A DNA stretch of 64,000 nucleotides from positions 620,001 through 684,000 of the forward strand of contig JAXLTC010000001.1 of assembly GCA_046330255.1 (NCBI GenBank), written 5' to 3'. A program made the translations under genes and the position numbers. Position 1 is the first letter of the stretch; every line of letters begins with the position of its first letter. The notes under the pieces were generated by a model. The model worked only from the letters and a program-made list of their open reading frames with translations, did no database searches and was not told the DNA's origin. Positions 1 to 8,228 of the stretch are shown in pieces. This DNA comes from JBBSBL01 sp046330255 (GTDB lineage: Bacteria; Actinomycetota; Thermoleophilia; Solirubrobacterales; Solirubrobacteraceae).

Positions 1-1599
1 GCGCACCTCGATCGCGAGCGTCCCGTCGAGCCGCTCCAGCGCCACCTCGGCGCGTGAGGCCCGCGCGTAGCGGGCGACGTTGGTGAGCGCCTCGGCGACC
101 ACGAAGTAGGCTGTCGCCTCGACCGGCGCCGGAAGCCGCTCGAGCTCGGTGCCCGAGACCGCGACCGGAATCTGCGCGCGACCCGCCAGGGCCTCGACGG
201 CCACGCCAAGGCCGCGGTCGGTGAGCACCGCCGGGTGGATGCCGCGCGCGAGCTCGCGCAGCTCGGCGGTGGCTGCGTTCAGCTCCCTGCTCGCCTCGTC
301 GATCCGCCCGCGCGCGGTCTCGAGATCGCCGGAGGACCGGGCCGACTGGAGGTCGAGGGCAAGCGCGACCAGACGCTGCTGCGCGCCGTCGTGCAGGTCG
401 CGCTCGATGCGGCGGCGCGCGTCGTCGCCCGCCTGGACGATCCGGGCGCGCGACGCCCGCAGCTCGTTGATCCGGGCGCGCAGCGCAGCGCTCAGGCGCT
501 CGTTCTCGAGCGTGAGCGCGGCGGCGCCGCCGACCGCGCGCACCAGGTCGCGCTCGTCGTCCAGCGAGGCGTCGTGGATCACGACTGCGAGCGGCTCCCC
601 GCCGCGTTCGATCGGGGTCGCGATGCGGCCGTCGCCGCTCTCGGGCAGGACCACCGGCCGCCCGTCGGCATCGACGTAGGCGCCCGTATCGGGGGCCCAG
701 TAGGCGAGCGTCAGCGAGCTGTCCGCGAGCGCCTCCGCGAGCGAATCGCGGAGCGAGGCGCGGGCGTCGTCGGCCTGCCCGAGCGACTCGACGAGCTCCG
801 CCACGGCGGCCGCGCGGGAAAGCCGGCCGCGCAGGACGCCGGCGAGGAACGCGAACGGGACGGTGAGGAACGCGGCGAAGGCGAACATGCGCAGGACGCT
901 CGCGCCCGGACCGCCGAGCAGCGCCGACCCGAACAGGCACGCGAACGCCACCAGCGTCGCGGCGCCGGCGTATACGACCGGTGCGTAGACCTCGCGCTCC
1001 TGACCGCGCGCCCGCCGCACGCCGCGGATGAGCTCGCGGGTGACGAGCACCAGCGCCGCGACCGCGCAGACGTTGACCACCGCGGCGCCCGCGCCGGCGA
1101 TACCGGCGCTCGCGTGGACGAGCAGCGGGTTCGGCGGGCAGCCGTCGCACACCGAGTCGCGCCCCGTGTCGAGGAAGAGAATGCCGGGGAGTTGGAGGAG
1201 CGTCGCCGTGAGGTAGCCGAAGGCGATCAGCCGGCGCTGGTAGCGCGACGCGAGCCGGCCGCTTGGGACGGCGAGCACGAGATGCGCGAGGCCGGCGACC
1301 GGCAGCGCCGTGGTGAACTGCCCGGCGATGAACAGCGCCGGGACGTCGGAGAAGGACAGCGCCGCGAGGAACCACAGGAACCCCACCCACGTCATGAGCG
1401 CCCCGCTGCGGTTGTGCGGCCGCCGCCACCACGCGTAGAGCCCCGTTCCGACGAACGACCCGCCGAGCGCCGCGCCGAACACGGCCCAGGTGCCGCGGTT
1501 CGACATGTGGTGGCTCGTCAGGATCAGCGCCACGGCGCCGGCTCCCGCGGCGAGCGCGAGCGCGGCCACGACGACGAGTGCGCGGCCGAGAGGCCTCAT
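1..1599 (-). CDS. NarL-type sensor histidine kinase, C-terminus cut by window edge
   Basis: Only 533 residues are present; the reading frame stays open to the left edge, so the end of the ATPase domain is missing. The N-terminal half has about six or more hydrophobic segments (roughly residues 5-270). A region around residues 290-380 resembles a GAF-like sensor. Then comes a HisKA_3 dimerisation motif, RDLHDGAQQRL, with the likely phosphorylated His at residue 403, and an N-box EALTNVARYA of the HATPase domain. Kinases of this family phosphorylate a NarL/LuxR-type response regulator, which would be expected just beyond the left edge. The ATG at 1599 follows no clear Shine-Dalgarno sequence. 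The input signal is unknown. Confidence 0.85.
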   Translation of the reverse strand, partial: MRPLGRALVVVAALALAAGAGAVALILTSHHMSNRGTWAVFGAALGGSFVGTGLYAWWRRPHNRSGALMTWVGFLWFLAALSFSDVPALFIAGQFTTALPVAGLAHLVLAVPSGRLASRYQRRLIAFGYLTATLLQLPGILFLDTGRDSVCDGCPPNPLLVHASAGIAGAGAAVVNVCAVAALVLVTRELIRGVRRARGQEREVYAPVVYAGAATLVAFACLFGSALLGGPGASVLRMFAFAAFLTVPFAFLAGVLRGRLSRAAAVAELVESLGQADDARASLRDSLAEALADSSLTLAYWAPDTGAYVDADGRPVVLPESGDGRIATPIERGGEPLAVVIHDASLDDERDLVRAVGGAAALTLENERLSAALRARINELRASRARIVQAGDDARRRIERDLHDGAQQRLVALALDLQSARSSGDLETARGRIDEASRELNAATAELRELARGIHPAVLTDRGLGVAVEALAGRAQIPVAVSGTELERLPAPVEATAYFVVAEALTNVARYARASRAEVALERLDGTLAIEVR

Positions 1600-1671
1600 G
1601 GCCTGATCCTCCTACACGGAGCGAGCCGCGTGGCGGAGCGCGAGGTTTGCAGCCGCGGGCGGTCCGGCGGC

Positions 1672-2640
1672 TCAAGCCAGGAGCCGCGCAAGATCGCCGG
1701 CGACGCGGGCCGGGCGGTCGCGCAGCTCGCGCCAGGTGATCCGGACGACCGTCCAGCCGGCGACGGCCAGCGCGCGGTCGCGGATGCGGTCCTCCTCGAA
1801 GGCCCGGCGCGTGCGGTGGGCCGCGCCGCCGTCGAGCTCGACGGCCAGCCGGTGAGCCGGCCAGGTCGCGTCGACCTCGTAGGCGCGGATGGCGGTGGGG
1901 ATCTCGGCGTTCACGTCCGGCCGCGGGAGGCCGGCGCCGTCGAGGGTCTCGAGGAACCGGTCCTCGAACTCGCTGCGCGTGACCTGAACGCCGCGATCGG
2001 CGAGGTCGTCGAGGATCGCCCGCAGCGCCTTGGCACCGCGCCGGCCGGGATGGCGGGCGAGCAGGGCGGGAAGCGAGGTCGGGCTGAGGAGGCGACGGAC
2101 CTCGGCCTCGTGAACGGCCCGTTCGAGGCGGGCGCGGTTGAGCACGGTGGCGAGGTCGGACAGCGTCCTGGACGGGGTCGTGACGGGGATGCCATCGTGG
2201 CTGGTCACCTCGTCGGGCTTCAGACGGGCCTGGTGGATCTGCAGGCCGGCGCTCCCGCAGCTCCGGCCGGGCGTCGTGATCTCGATCCTCGCCCTCCCTG
2301 CGTCGTGGATTCCCCAGAGAGCGGCGGCGTCACGATGGCTGAGCACGGCCCCGGGTCCGCAAGCCAGGACGGCCGCGATTCGATGCCCGTTTCGCGTCAG
2401 CGCGGTGTGGCCGACGGCATAGACGCCGCGATGCAATGGCAACAGCCGGCCGATCCGAATCCGATAGTCCACCTCGTGCCGCTGCAGCCCGAGCCCGAAC
2501 AGCTGACGGCGCGAAACCACCCCGTGCTGGCGGGCCGCAATCGCGGCGATCGACCCATCGCCTCCGCGAGCTACGAGTTTGCGTGAATAGTTGTCGTCAA
2601 CTCGACACTCGCGGACCACGGGGCGATGGTGGCCCGGCAA
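1672..2640 (-). CDS. AbiEi-like HTH / DUF559 nuclease-fold protein (copy 1)
   Basis: The 322-residue product starts with a type IV antitoxin AbiEi-like winged helix (around residues 30-80, IAARQHGVVSRRQL and GVYAVGH). It ends with a DUF559/Vsr-like domain (around residues 235-320) with the pattern E-x-D-x-x-W, RLAVELDG, RD and GW-x-V-x-RITW that is seen in PD-(D/E)XK nuclease-fold proteins. No AbiEii nucleotidyltransferase toxin is adjacent, so it is not a standard AbiE pair. A frameshifted paralogue lies at 56076-57043. The start is uncertain: ATG at 2640 or GTG at 2619, because a short dyad and a TTGACG box lie inside the predicted N-terminus. Its function is unknown; DNA binding or cleavage is inference. 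Confidence 0.75.
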   Translation of the reverse strand: MPGHHRPVVRECRVDDNYSRKLVARGGDGSIAAIAARQHGVVSRRQLFGLGLQRHEVDYRIRIGRLLPLHRGVYAVGHTALTRNGHRIAAVLACGPGAVLSHRDAAALWGIHDAGRARIEITTPGRSCGSAGLQIHQARLKPDEVTSHDGIPVTTPSRTLSDLATVLNRARLERAVHEAEVRRLLSPTSLPALLARHPGRRGAKALRAILDDLADRGVQVTRSEFEDRFLETLDGAGLPRPDVNAEIPTAIRAYEVDATWPAHRLAVELDGGAAHRTRRAFEEDRIRDRALAVAGWTVVRITWRELRDRPARVAGDLARLLA

Positions 2641-2744
2641 GCGTGACGGAACAACGCGCGAACGTCGCGGGGCTCAGCAGGCTGTGATGGATCCCTGCCG
2701 CCAGGTGACCCGGGCTCCGCGCCGGCGCGGCGGGGCGCGCCCGG

Positions 2745-2775
2745 CCGGCACCGGCCCCGGCAAAGCCGGTGCCGG
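2745..2775 (-). terminator. GC-rich hairpin downstream of smpB
   Basis: CCGGCACCGGC at 2745-2755 and its exact reverse complement at 2765-2775 form an 11-bp stem with a 9-nt loop. It lies 52 nt beyond the smpB stop, where the ftsE-to-smpB transcription unit should end. No T-tract follows, as is common in GC-rich genomes, so the terminator role is inferred. Confidence 0.55.
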
Positions 2776-2776
2776 G

Positions 2777-2810
2777 CCGGGCCGCGCCATCAGCCGGGCC
2801 GCGCCATCGG
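2777..2810. repeat. Two tandem 17-bp direct repeats
   Basis: The units at 2777-2793 and 2794-2810 are identical except for their sixteenth base (A versus G). Both contain CCGGGCCGCGCCATC. They sit between the smpB stop and the hairpin at 2745-2775. Confidence 0.7.
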
Positions 2811-2826
2811 CCGCGGCGCTCGCTCG

Positions 2827-3309
2827 CTACCGCTCCGCCTCCCTCACCGCCCTTGCCATCTCGTGCTCCATCTCGCGCTTGCGGATCGACTCGCGCTTGT
2901 CGAAGCGGTCCTTGCCGCGGCCCAGGGCGATCTCGACCTTCGCGCGTGGGCCCTTGAAGTAGAGGCGCGTCGGGACCAGCGTCAGCCCGCGCTCGGCGGC
3001 GCGCTCGCCGAGGCGCGCGATCTCGCGCCGGTGGAGCAGCAGCTTTCGCGGGCGCTCGGGGTCGTGGTTCTCGCGCGAGGCGGGGGCGTAGGGCGCGATG
3101 TGGAGGTTCTCCAGCCAGATCTCCCCCTCCCGGACCACGGCGTAGGCGTCCTTCAGCGTCGCCCGGCCCTCGCGCAGCGACTTGACCTCGCTGCCCTGAA
3201 GGGCGATCCCGCATTCGACCCGCTCGAGCAGGTCGAAGCGGTAGGAGGCCTGGCGGTTCGAGGCCACGTCCCCGGCGCCGGCCTTGCGCTTTCCCTTCCC
3301 TTTCGCCAT
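2827..3309 (-). CDS. smpB: SsrA-binding protein SmpB
   Basis: The 161-residue protein carries the SmpB signature GIALQGSEVKSLR near residue 35 and the basic C-terminal tail that reaches into the ribosomal A site. SmpB delivers tmRNA to stalled ribosomes in trans-translation. The ATG at 3309 (MAKGKGKRK) is chosen over an upstream ATG at 3357 because that one would overlap the preceding gene. It lies 16 nt after rnr; RNase R and SmpB act in the same pathway, degrading non-stop mRNA and rescuing the ribosome, so the pairing is meaningful. The tmRNA gene itself is not in the window. Confidence 0.95.
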   Translation of the reverse strand: MAKGKGKRKAGAGDVASNRQASYRFDLLERVECGIALQGSEVKSLREGRATLKDAYAVVREGEIWLENLHIAPYAPASRENHDPERPRKLLLHRREIARLGERAAERGLTLVPTRLYFKGPRAKVEIALGRGKDRFDKRESIRKREMEHEMARAVREAER

Positions 3310-3325
3310 CGCGTCCCGGAGCCTC

Positions 3326-5113
3326 TCAGGCCTCCGCGGCCGGATAGAGGTCCACACGCCCGCGCGGAGCGTCGACCCGGCCGACCTCCACGGACACCGG
3401 ATCGCCCAGCCGGATCGCGCGACCGCTGCGCTGCGCGATCAGGATCGTGCCCTCCGCGTTCAGCTCCCACCAGTCGCCGCCGAGCCGCCGCGCCGGAAGG
3501 AAGCCCTCGTGTCCCTCCCCGAAGGCGACGAACGCGCCGCCGCCGACCAGGCCCACCACCTCGCCGTCGTAAGCCTGCTCCAACCCTCCCTCGAACCGCT
3601 CGCGCTCGAGCAGGAACGCACGCGCGACGTCATCGGCGTCGCGCTCGAGCCGCTGGGCGTCGCGCTCGCGATCCGAGGCCCACGCGCCGCCCTCCGGCAG
3701 GTCCGAGGCGAGAGGCGCCTCCTCCCCGGCCCCGATCGCCGAGAGCAGCGCGCGGTGGCAGACGAGGTCCGGGTAGCGCCGGATCGGCGAGGTGAAGTGG
3801 CAGTAGCGCGGCGAGCGCAGCCCGGCGTGGCCGATGTTGCGCGGGCTGTAATGGGCCTGCCGGAGCGAACGCAGCACCAGCGAGGTGAGCGCCCCCCGCC
3901 CGCGGCCGGTGCGCCGGACGTGGCGCTCGACCAGCTCCGAGGCCTCGCCCACCAGCTCCTCCGCCTGCGACGCGGACATCGGCTCGGGCGCCGGCGGGGT
4001 GGCGACTCCCAGCGAGGTGAGCTGCGAGAGCAGCCGCTCGACCGCCTCGGGGTCCGGCTTCTCGTGCACCCGGTAGAGCGCCGGCACCTTGCGCGAGTCC
4101 AGCAGCGTCGCGACCTGCTCGTTCGCCGCGATCATCAGATGCTCGATCAGCCGGTGCGACTCGGTCTGGGCGACGCCGCGCATCGCGGTCACGTGACCCT
4201 CGCGATCGAAGGAGAACTCCGGCTCGGGCGAGTCGAGCGTCAGCGCATGGCGCTCCCTGCGCCGCGCCTCGCGCGCCGCGGACACCGACCGCGCGAGCGC
4301 CAGCGACGCGGCCCACGGCTCCTCCGCGACGGCGCTCCCGGTGAACACGGCATCGACCCGGTCGTAATCCAGGCGCGCGTCGGAGCGGATCAGCGAGCGG
4401 TGGAACGCCGCACGGCGGACCTCGGCGCCCACCATCTCCATCTCGACCGTGACCGCGAGCCGATCCTCCCCCGGCACCAGCGAGCACGCGCTGTTCGAGA
4501 GCGCCTGGGGCAGCATCGGCTCGACCGCGCCCGGCACGTAGACGCTCGTGCCGCGGCGGTAGGCCTCGCGCTCCAGCGCGCCGCCGGGGCGCACGTGCGC
4601 CGACACGTCGGCGATGTGGACCCAGACCCGCGTGCGCCCGTCGCCGAGATCCTCCGCGGAGATCGCGTCGTCGAAGTCGCGCGCGGAGGCCGGGTCGATC
4701 GTGAACGTGACCAGGTCGCGGAGATCGCGGCGGGCGGAGCCGCCGCTCCCGCGCGCCGCGGCCGCCGCCCGCTCGGCCTCCGCCTCCACGCGCTTGTCGA
4801 ACCCGCGCCGCAGCCCGCGGTCGAGCATCAGCGCCTCGATCACGTCGCGCGCGACGTCCGGGCGCCCGAGCACGCGCTCGATGCGCGCGCGGGCGCCGCC
4901 CCGCCGCCCCCGGCCGCCGGACCCCGCGCCGTCGCGGGCGGACCGCTCGGCGCGCAGCAGCACGAGATCCCCCTCGCGGGCCCCCGCCCCGCCGCGCTCG
5001 ACCGTGCGCCGCCCGCCGCGCTCGAACAGCGGGACCGCGACGAGGAAGCGCCCGCGCGACTGCAGCACCGCGACGCGCGACGGCGCCTCGCGCCCCGGCG
5101 CCGCGACGCTCAC
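3326..5113 (-). CDS. rnr: Ribonuclease R family exoribonuclease
   Basis: The 595-residue RNB-family 3'-5' exoribonuclease has the catalytic acidic cluster in DPASARDFDDAIS (around residue 140). The helical RNB core runs to about residue 480 and a C-terminal S1-like domain (GGGAFVAFGEGHEGF) follows. It is much shorter than E. coli RNase R (about 813 residues); the N-terminal cold-shock and HTH regions are reduced to a compact basic domain, which is common in actinobacterial members. The GTG start at 5113 overlaps the ctpA stop by 4 nt, so the genes are translationally coupled. Confidence 0.9.
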   Translation of the reverse strand: MSVAAPGREAPSRVAVLQSRGRFLVAVPLFERGGRRTVERGGAGAREGDLVLLRAERSARDGAGSGGRGRRGGARARIERVLGRPDVARDVIEALMLDRGLRRGFDKRVEAEAERAAAAARGSGGSARRDLRDLVTFTIDPASARDFDDAISAEDLGDGRTRVWVHIADVSAHVRPGGALEREAYRRGTSVYVPGAVEPMLPQALSNSACSLVPGEDRLAVTVEMEMVGAEVRRAAFHRSLIRSDARLDYDRVDAVFTGSAVAEEPWAASLALARSVSAAREARRRERHALTLDSPEPEFSFDREGHVTAMRGVAQTESHRLIEHLMIAANEQVATLLDSRKVPALYRVHEKPDPEAVERLLSQLTSLGVATPPAPEPMSASQAEELVGEASELVERHVRRTGRGRGALTSLVLRSLRQAHYSPRNIGHAGLRSPRYCHFTSPIRRYPDLVCHRALLSAIGAGEEAPLASDLPEGGAWASDRERDAQRLERDADDVARAFLLERERFEGGLEQAYDGEVVGLVGGGAFVAFGEGHEGFLPARRLGGDWWELNAEGTILIAQRSGRAIRLGDPVSVEVGRVDAPRGRVDLYPAAEA

Positions 5114-6324
5114 CGCTGCCCCGCGGGAAGCTCCCGGGCGAGCGTCGCCAGGCCGGCGTCGAGCGCCTCGTCGGCGCGCGTGCGGGGACTCTCGCCCGGC
5201 ACCGGCACGTTCGGGTGGATGCCGGCGCCCTCCCGCACCCCGGGCCCGCCCAGGTTGCGCCCGCTGGGCAGGAAGTACTGGCCGACCGTGATGTCGAGCG
5301 CGCCCCCGTTGGAGAGCGGCTTGATCTCCTGGAAGACGCCCTTGCCGAACGTCCGCGTGCCGACGATCTTCGCGCGGTGGCGGTCCTGCAGCGCGCCGCT
5401 GACGATCTCCGACGCCGACGCCGTGCCGTGATCCACGAGCACCACCACCGGGATCCGCGCTGGGATCGCGCCGCCGGTCGCGTCATAGACCCGGCGCGGC
5501 CTGCTGCGCCCCCTGGTGCTCACGACGGTGCCCTCGGGGATGAACACGCTCGCCACCGAGACTGACTCGTCGAGCAGGCCGCCGCCGTTCCCGCGCAGGT
5601 CGAGGACGATGCCGGAGGCTCCGCGCCGAAGCAGCCGCGCGACCGCCTGGCGCACCTGGTCGCCGGCGCCCTGGGTGAACGAGGCAAGCTCCACGTAGCC
5701 GATCTTCCGCCCGCGGAACGAGATCAGCCGCGAGGTGACCACCGGCACGCTGATCCGGGCCCGCCGGATCCGCAGCGTCCGCGAGCGCCCGCCGCTGGAG
5801 ACGGTCAGCCGCACGGCTGTGCCGGGCCGCCCCCTGATGAGCGCTGTCGCGTAGTCCGACGGCTTCCCCGCGAGCGAGCGGCCGTCCACACCGGTGATCA
5901 GGTCGAGCGGCCGGATGCCGGCGCGCTGGGCCGGTGAGCCGCGGAAGACCCCGAGCACCTCGAGGCCCTTGGGGTCCTGGCGCACGTTGAGGCCGACGCC
6001 CGAGAAGCGCGGGTCGGTCTGCTGCTGGAACTGCCGGTAGGACTTCGGGTCGAAGTAGTTGGAGAAGCGGTCGTCGAGGCTCTTCACGGCGCCCTGCAGG
6101 CCGCGGTTCACCAGCGCCGAGCGGCTGACCTTGCGGTAGTAGTCGTCCTGGATCAGGTCCAGTGCCTCGTTGACCAGCGCGGTCTGCCGGTTGCCGGCGA
6201 CGTCCTGCAGCCATCCGGGCAGGACGTTCGAGTGGCCGCCGAGCCAGATCCCGGCGAGGAGCGCCACGACGGCGAGTGCCGGCGCGCCGAGCGCGTATGG
6301 CCAGCGGGAGGGGCGGGGAGACAC
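5110..6324 (-). CDS. ctpA: S41-family C-terminal processing peptidase (PDZ serine protease)
   Basis: The 404-residue exported protease has one N-terminal membrane segment (around residues 10-28), a PDZ domain (around residues 105-180) and an S41 domain. The catalytic Ser lies in GTASASEIVSGAL and the general-base Lys in GTRTFGKGVFQE. CtpA/Prc enzymes trim C-termini of envelope proteins outside the membrane. Its place between ftsX and rnr is common in Actinobacteria and suggests a link to peptidoglycan remodelling. The GTG start lies 9 nt after a TACCCT box at 6334-6339. Confidence 0.92.
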   Translation of the reverse strand: MSPRPSRWPYALGAPALAVVALLAGIWLGGHSNVLPGWLQDVAGNRQTALVNEALDLIQDDYYRKVSRSALVNRGLQGAVKSLDDRFSNYFDPKSYRQFQQQTDPRFSGVGLNVRQDPKGLEVLGVFRGSPAQRAGIRPLDLITGVDGRSLAGKPSDYATALIRGRPGTAVRLTVSSGGRSRTLRIRRARISVPVVTSRLISFRGRKIGYVELASFTQGAGDQVRQAVARLLRRGASGIVLDLRGNGGGLLDESVSVASVFIPEGTVVSTRGRSRPRRVYDATGGAIPARIPVVVLVDHGTASASEIVSGALQDRHRAKIVGTRTFGKGVFQEIKPLSNGGALDITVGQYFLPSGRNLGGPGVREGAGIHPNVPVPGESPRTRADEALDAGLATLARELPAGQR

Positions 6325-6333
6325 GGCCGGTTG

Positions 6334-6339
6334 AGGGTA
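6334..6339 (-). promoter_or_regulatory. -10 box of ctpA, likely leaderless
   Basis: TACCCT on the minus strand lies 9 nt upstream of the ctpA GTG. This predicts a transcript beginning at or within a few bases of the start codon, in addition to read-through from ftsEX. Confidence 0.45.
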
Positions 6340-6367
6340 GCGGGGCGCCCGCGCGCGCCGAGCCGGC

Positions 6368-7243
6368 TCAGACCCGCAGGAAGCGGCGCAGCGAGAGACC
6401 GGAGCCGAGCGCCGAGACCGCGATGCCGGCGCCCACCAGGACGGCGATCAGCACCGTGAACGGGATCGTGTCCGGCGCCGCGATCAGCGCGAAGTCGCTT
6501 GCGAGCGGATCGAGCAGCGCGACCTTCGCGACGAGCAGGATGAGGATCGCCAGCACCGCACCGCAGGCGCCGACTATCACCCCCTCGATCACGAACGGCC
6601 AGCGGATGAACCAGTCGGTCGCGCCGACGAGCTTCATCACCTCGACCTCGCGCCGGCGCGCGAACAGCGAGAGCCGGATCGTGTTCGCGATCAGCAGGAT
6701 CGACGCGATCACCAGCAACGCGGCGAGCGCCCCGACCGTGATCTTCACGAAGCGCGTCGCCTCGAGGATCTTCCCGGCCTGCTTGCGGCTGTCGCGGACC
6801 TCGTCGATCGCCGGGTCGATCGGCCGCGAGCCCCCGAGCGCCGCCTTGAGCCGCTGCGTGTCGTCCGGGTTGCGCGGCGTGACACGGAAGGTGTCGGGCA
6901 GCGGGTTGGACCCGAGCAGCGCGTAGGCCTGCGGGTTCTGGCGCTTCTGCTCCGCGTAGGCCTGCTGCTTGGAGACGAACTCGACCTTGCCGACGTAGGG
7001 CGCCTTCTCGATCTGCGACTGCACGCGCTCGCGGTCCGCGCGCGTGGCGGACGTCTTCAGGTAGACGTCGACCAGCACGCGCTTGCGCACGTCGTTGGCC
7101 GCCCCCGTCGTCGCCTGGACGATCGGGATGAACACGCCGAGCACGAGCAGGGTGACGAGCACCGTCGCCATCGCGGCGAACGACGGCGCGGCGTTGCGCC
7201 CCATCGAGCGCAGCGCCTCGCGCGTGAAGAAGCCCCACCTCAT
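6368..7243 (-). CDS. ftsX: Cell division protein FtsX
   Basis: The 291-residue membrane protein has the FtsX topology: one N-terminal transmembrane helix (around residues 21-43), an extracellular domain (to about residue 165) and three C-terminal helices. FtsX is the permease-like partner of FtsE and activates peptidoglycan hydrolases at the septum. Its ATG overlaps the ftsE stop by 4 nt (ATGA), so the two are coupled. Length and topology are normal. Confidence 0.95.
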   Translation of the reverse strand: MRWGFFTREALRSMGRNAAPSFAAMATVLVTLLVLGVFIPIVQATTGAANDVRKRVLVDVYLKTSATRADRERVQSQIEKAPYVGKVEFVSKQQAYAEQKRQNPQAYALLGSNPLPDTFRVTPRNPDDTQRLKAALGGSRPIDPAIDEVRDSRKQAGKILEATRFVKITVGALAALLVIASILLIANTIRLSLFARRREVEVMKLVGATDWFIRWPFVIEGVIVGACGAVLAILILLVAKVALLDPLASDFALIAAPDTIPFTVLIAVLVGAGIAVSALGSGLSLRRFLRV

Positions 7244-8091
7244 GCGCCGTCGGGCTTCGCCGAGAGGTCGGAGCGCAGGCGCAGGGCGAACTCGCGCGTG
7301 GACTCGTCGCGCGCGTAGAGCCCGGTCGCCTCGTCGCGAACGACGCGGCCGTGCTCGAGCTCGATCACGCGCCGGCGCATCTTGTCGACCATCGCGTGGT
7401 CGTGGGTGGCGACCAGGACCGTCGTCCCGGTGCGGTTGATGCGGTAGAGCAGCTGCATGATCCCGACGCTGGTCTCCGGGTCGAGGTTGCCCGTGGGCTC
7501 GTCGGCGAGCAGCAGCGGCGGATGGTTGACGAACGCGCGCGCGATCGAGACCCGCTGCTGCTCCCCGCCGGAGAGCTGGTCCGGGTAGCTGTGCAGCTTG
7601 GTCGAGAGCCCCGTCAGGCGCAGGATGTCGGGCACCTTCGCCCGGATCTCCTTGCGGCTCCCGCCCGTGACCTGGAGCGCGTAGGCGACGTTGTCGTGGA
7701 CGTTGCGGTTGGGCAGGAGCTTGAAGTCCTGAAAGACCACGCCGAGGTTGCGCCGGTAGTACGGCACGCGCTTGCGCGGCATCTCGGCGAGGTCGCGGCC
7801 GGCCACGCGGACCATGCCCGCGCTCGGCTCGAGCTCCTTGATCAGGAGCCGCATGACGGTCGACTTGCCCGAGCCCGTCTGGCCGACCAGGAACACGAAC
7901 TCGCCGCGCTCGATCGAGAAGGTGGCGCCGTCGAGGCCGACCTCGCCGCCCTCGTAGTGCTTGGTCGCGCCGCGGAGCTCGACGACCTTCGCGCTTCGCG
8001 GCCGCTCCGCCGGAGGGCTCTTCGCGGGCACGGTCGCCGGGCGCCCGCCGGCGCGGCGGCGGGCCTCTCTCTGGCTCGGACGGATCGCCAT
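7240..8091 (-). CDS. ftsE: Cell division ATP-binding protein FtsE
   Basis: This is an ABC ATPase with Walker A GQTGSGKST, signature LSGGEQQR, Walker B LLLADEPTGNLD and the switch His in VATHDH. It powers FtsX. The ATG at 8091 gives 283 residues with a basic N-terminal extension of about 45 residues before the usual FtsE start (VVELRGATKHY). The frame stays open to 8187, but that start would add another 32 unconserved residues. It is the first gene of the ftsE-ftsX-ctpA-rnr-smpB unit. Confidence 0.93.
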   Translation of the reverse strand: MAIRPSQREARRRAGGRPATVPAKSPPAERPRSAKVVELRGATKHYEGGEVGLDGATFSIERGEFVFLVGQTGSGKSTVMRLLIKELEPSAGMVRVAGRDLAEMPRKRVPYYRRNLGVVFQDFKLLPNRNVHDNVAYALQVTGGSRKEIRAKVPDILRLTGLSTKLHSYPDQLSGGEQQRVSIARAFVNHPPLLLADEPTGNLDPETSVGIMQLLYRINRTGTTVLVATHDHAMVDKMRRRVIELEHGRVVRDEATGLYARDESTREFALRLRSDLSAKPDGA

Positions 8092-8194
8092 CGGGGCAGC
8101 GAGGGTAGCGGCCGCGGCGCGTCCCCGCCGCCGAATCGGGGCCGCTGCAAGCTGATTTGCAGGCATTTCGATTGGCCCGCCGCGCACGGGCGCG

Positions 8195-8222
8195 GTGACA
8201 GCAGCGCCCGGCTGCCTATAGT
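8195..8222 (+). promoter_or_regulatory. Promoter of the M16 peptidase gene, predicted leaderless
   Basis: A -35 GTGACA at 8195-8200 and a -10 TATAGT at 8217-8222 are separated by 16 nt. The GTG start codon at 8229 lies 6 nt after the -10, so transcription should begin at the start codon itself. Confidence 0.7.
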
Positions 8223-8228
8223 CGGGCG

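Noticed and set aside
235..2586. Long plus-strand open frames here and opposite other genes
   Set aside because: They are Arg/Gly/Ala-rich shadows of the real minus-strand genes, typical of GC-rich DNA.
1672..2640. A complete AbiE type IV toxin-antitoxin system
   Set aside because: No AbiEii nucleotidyltransferase gene adjoins either AbiEi-like copy.
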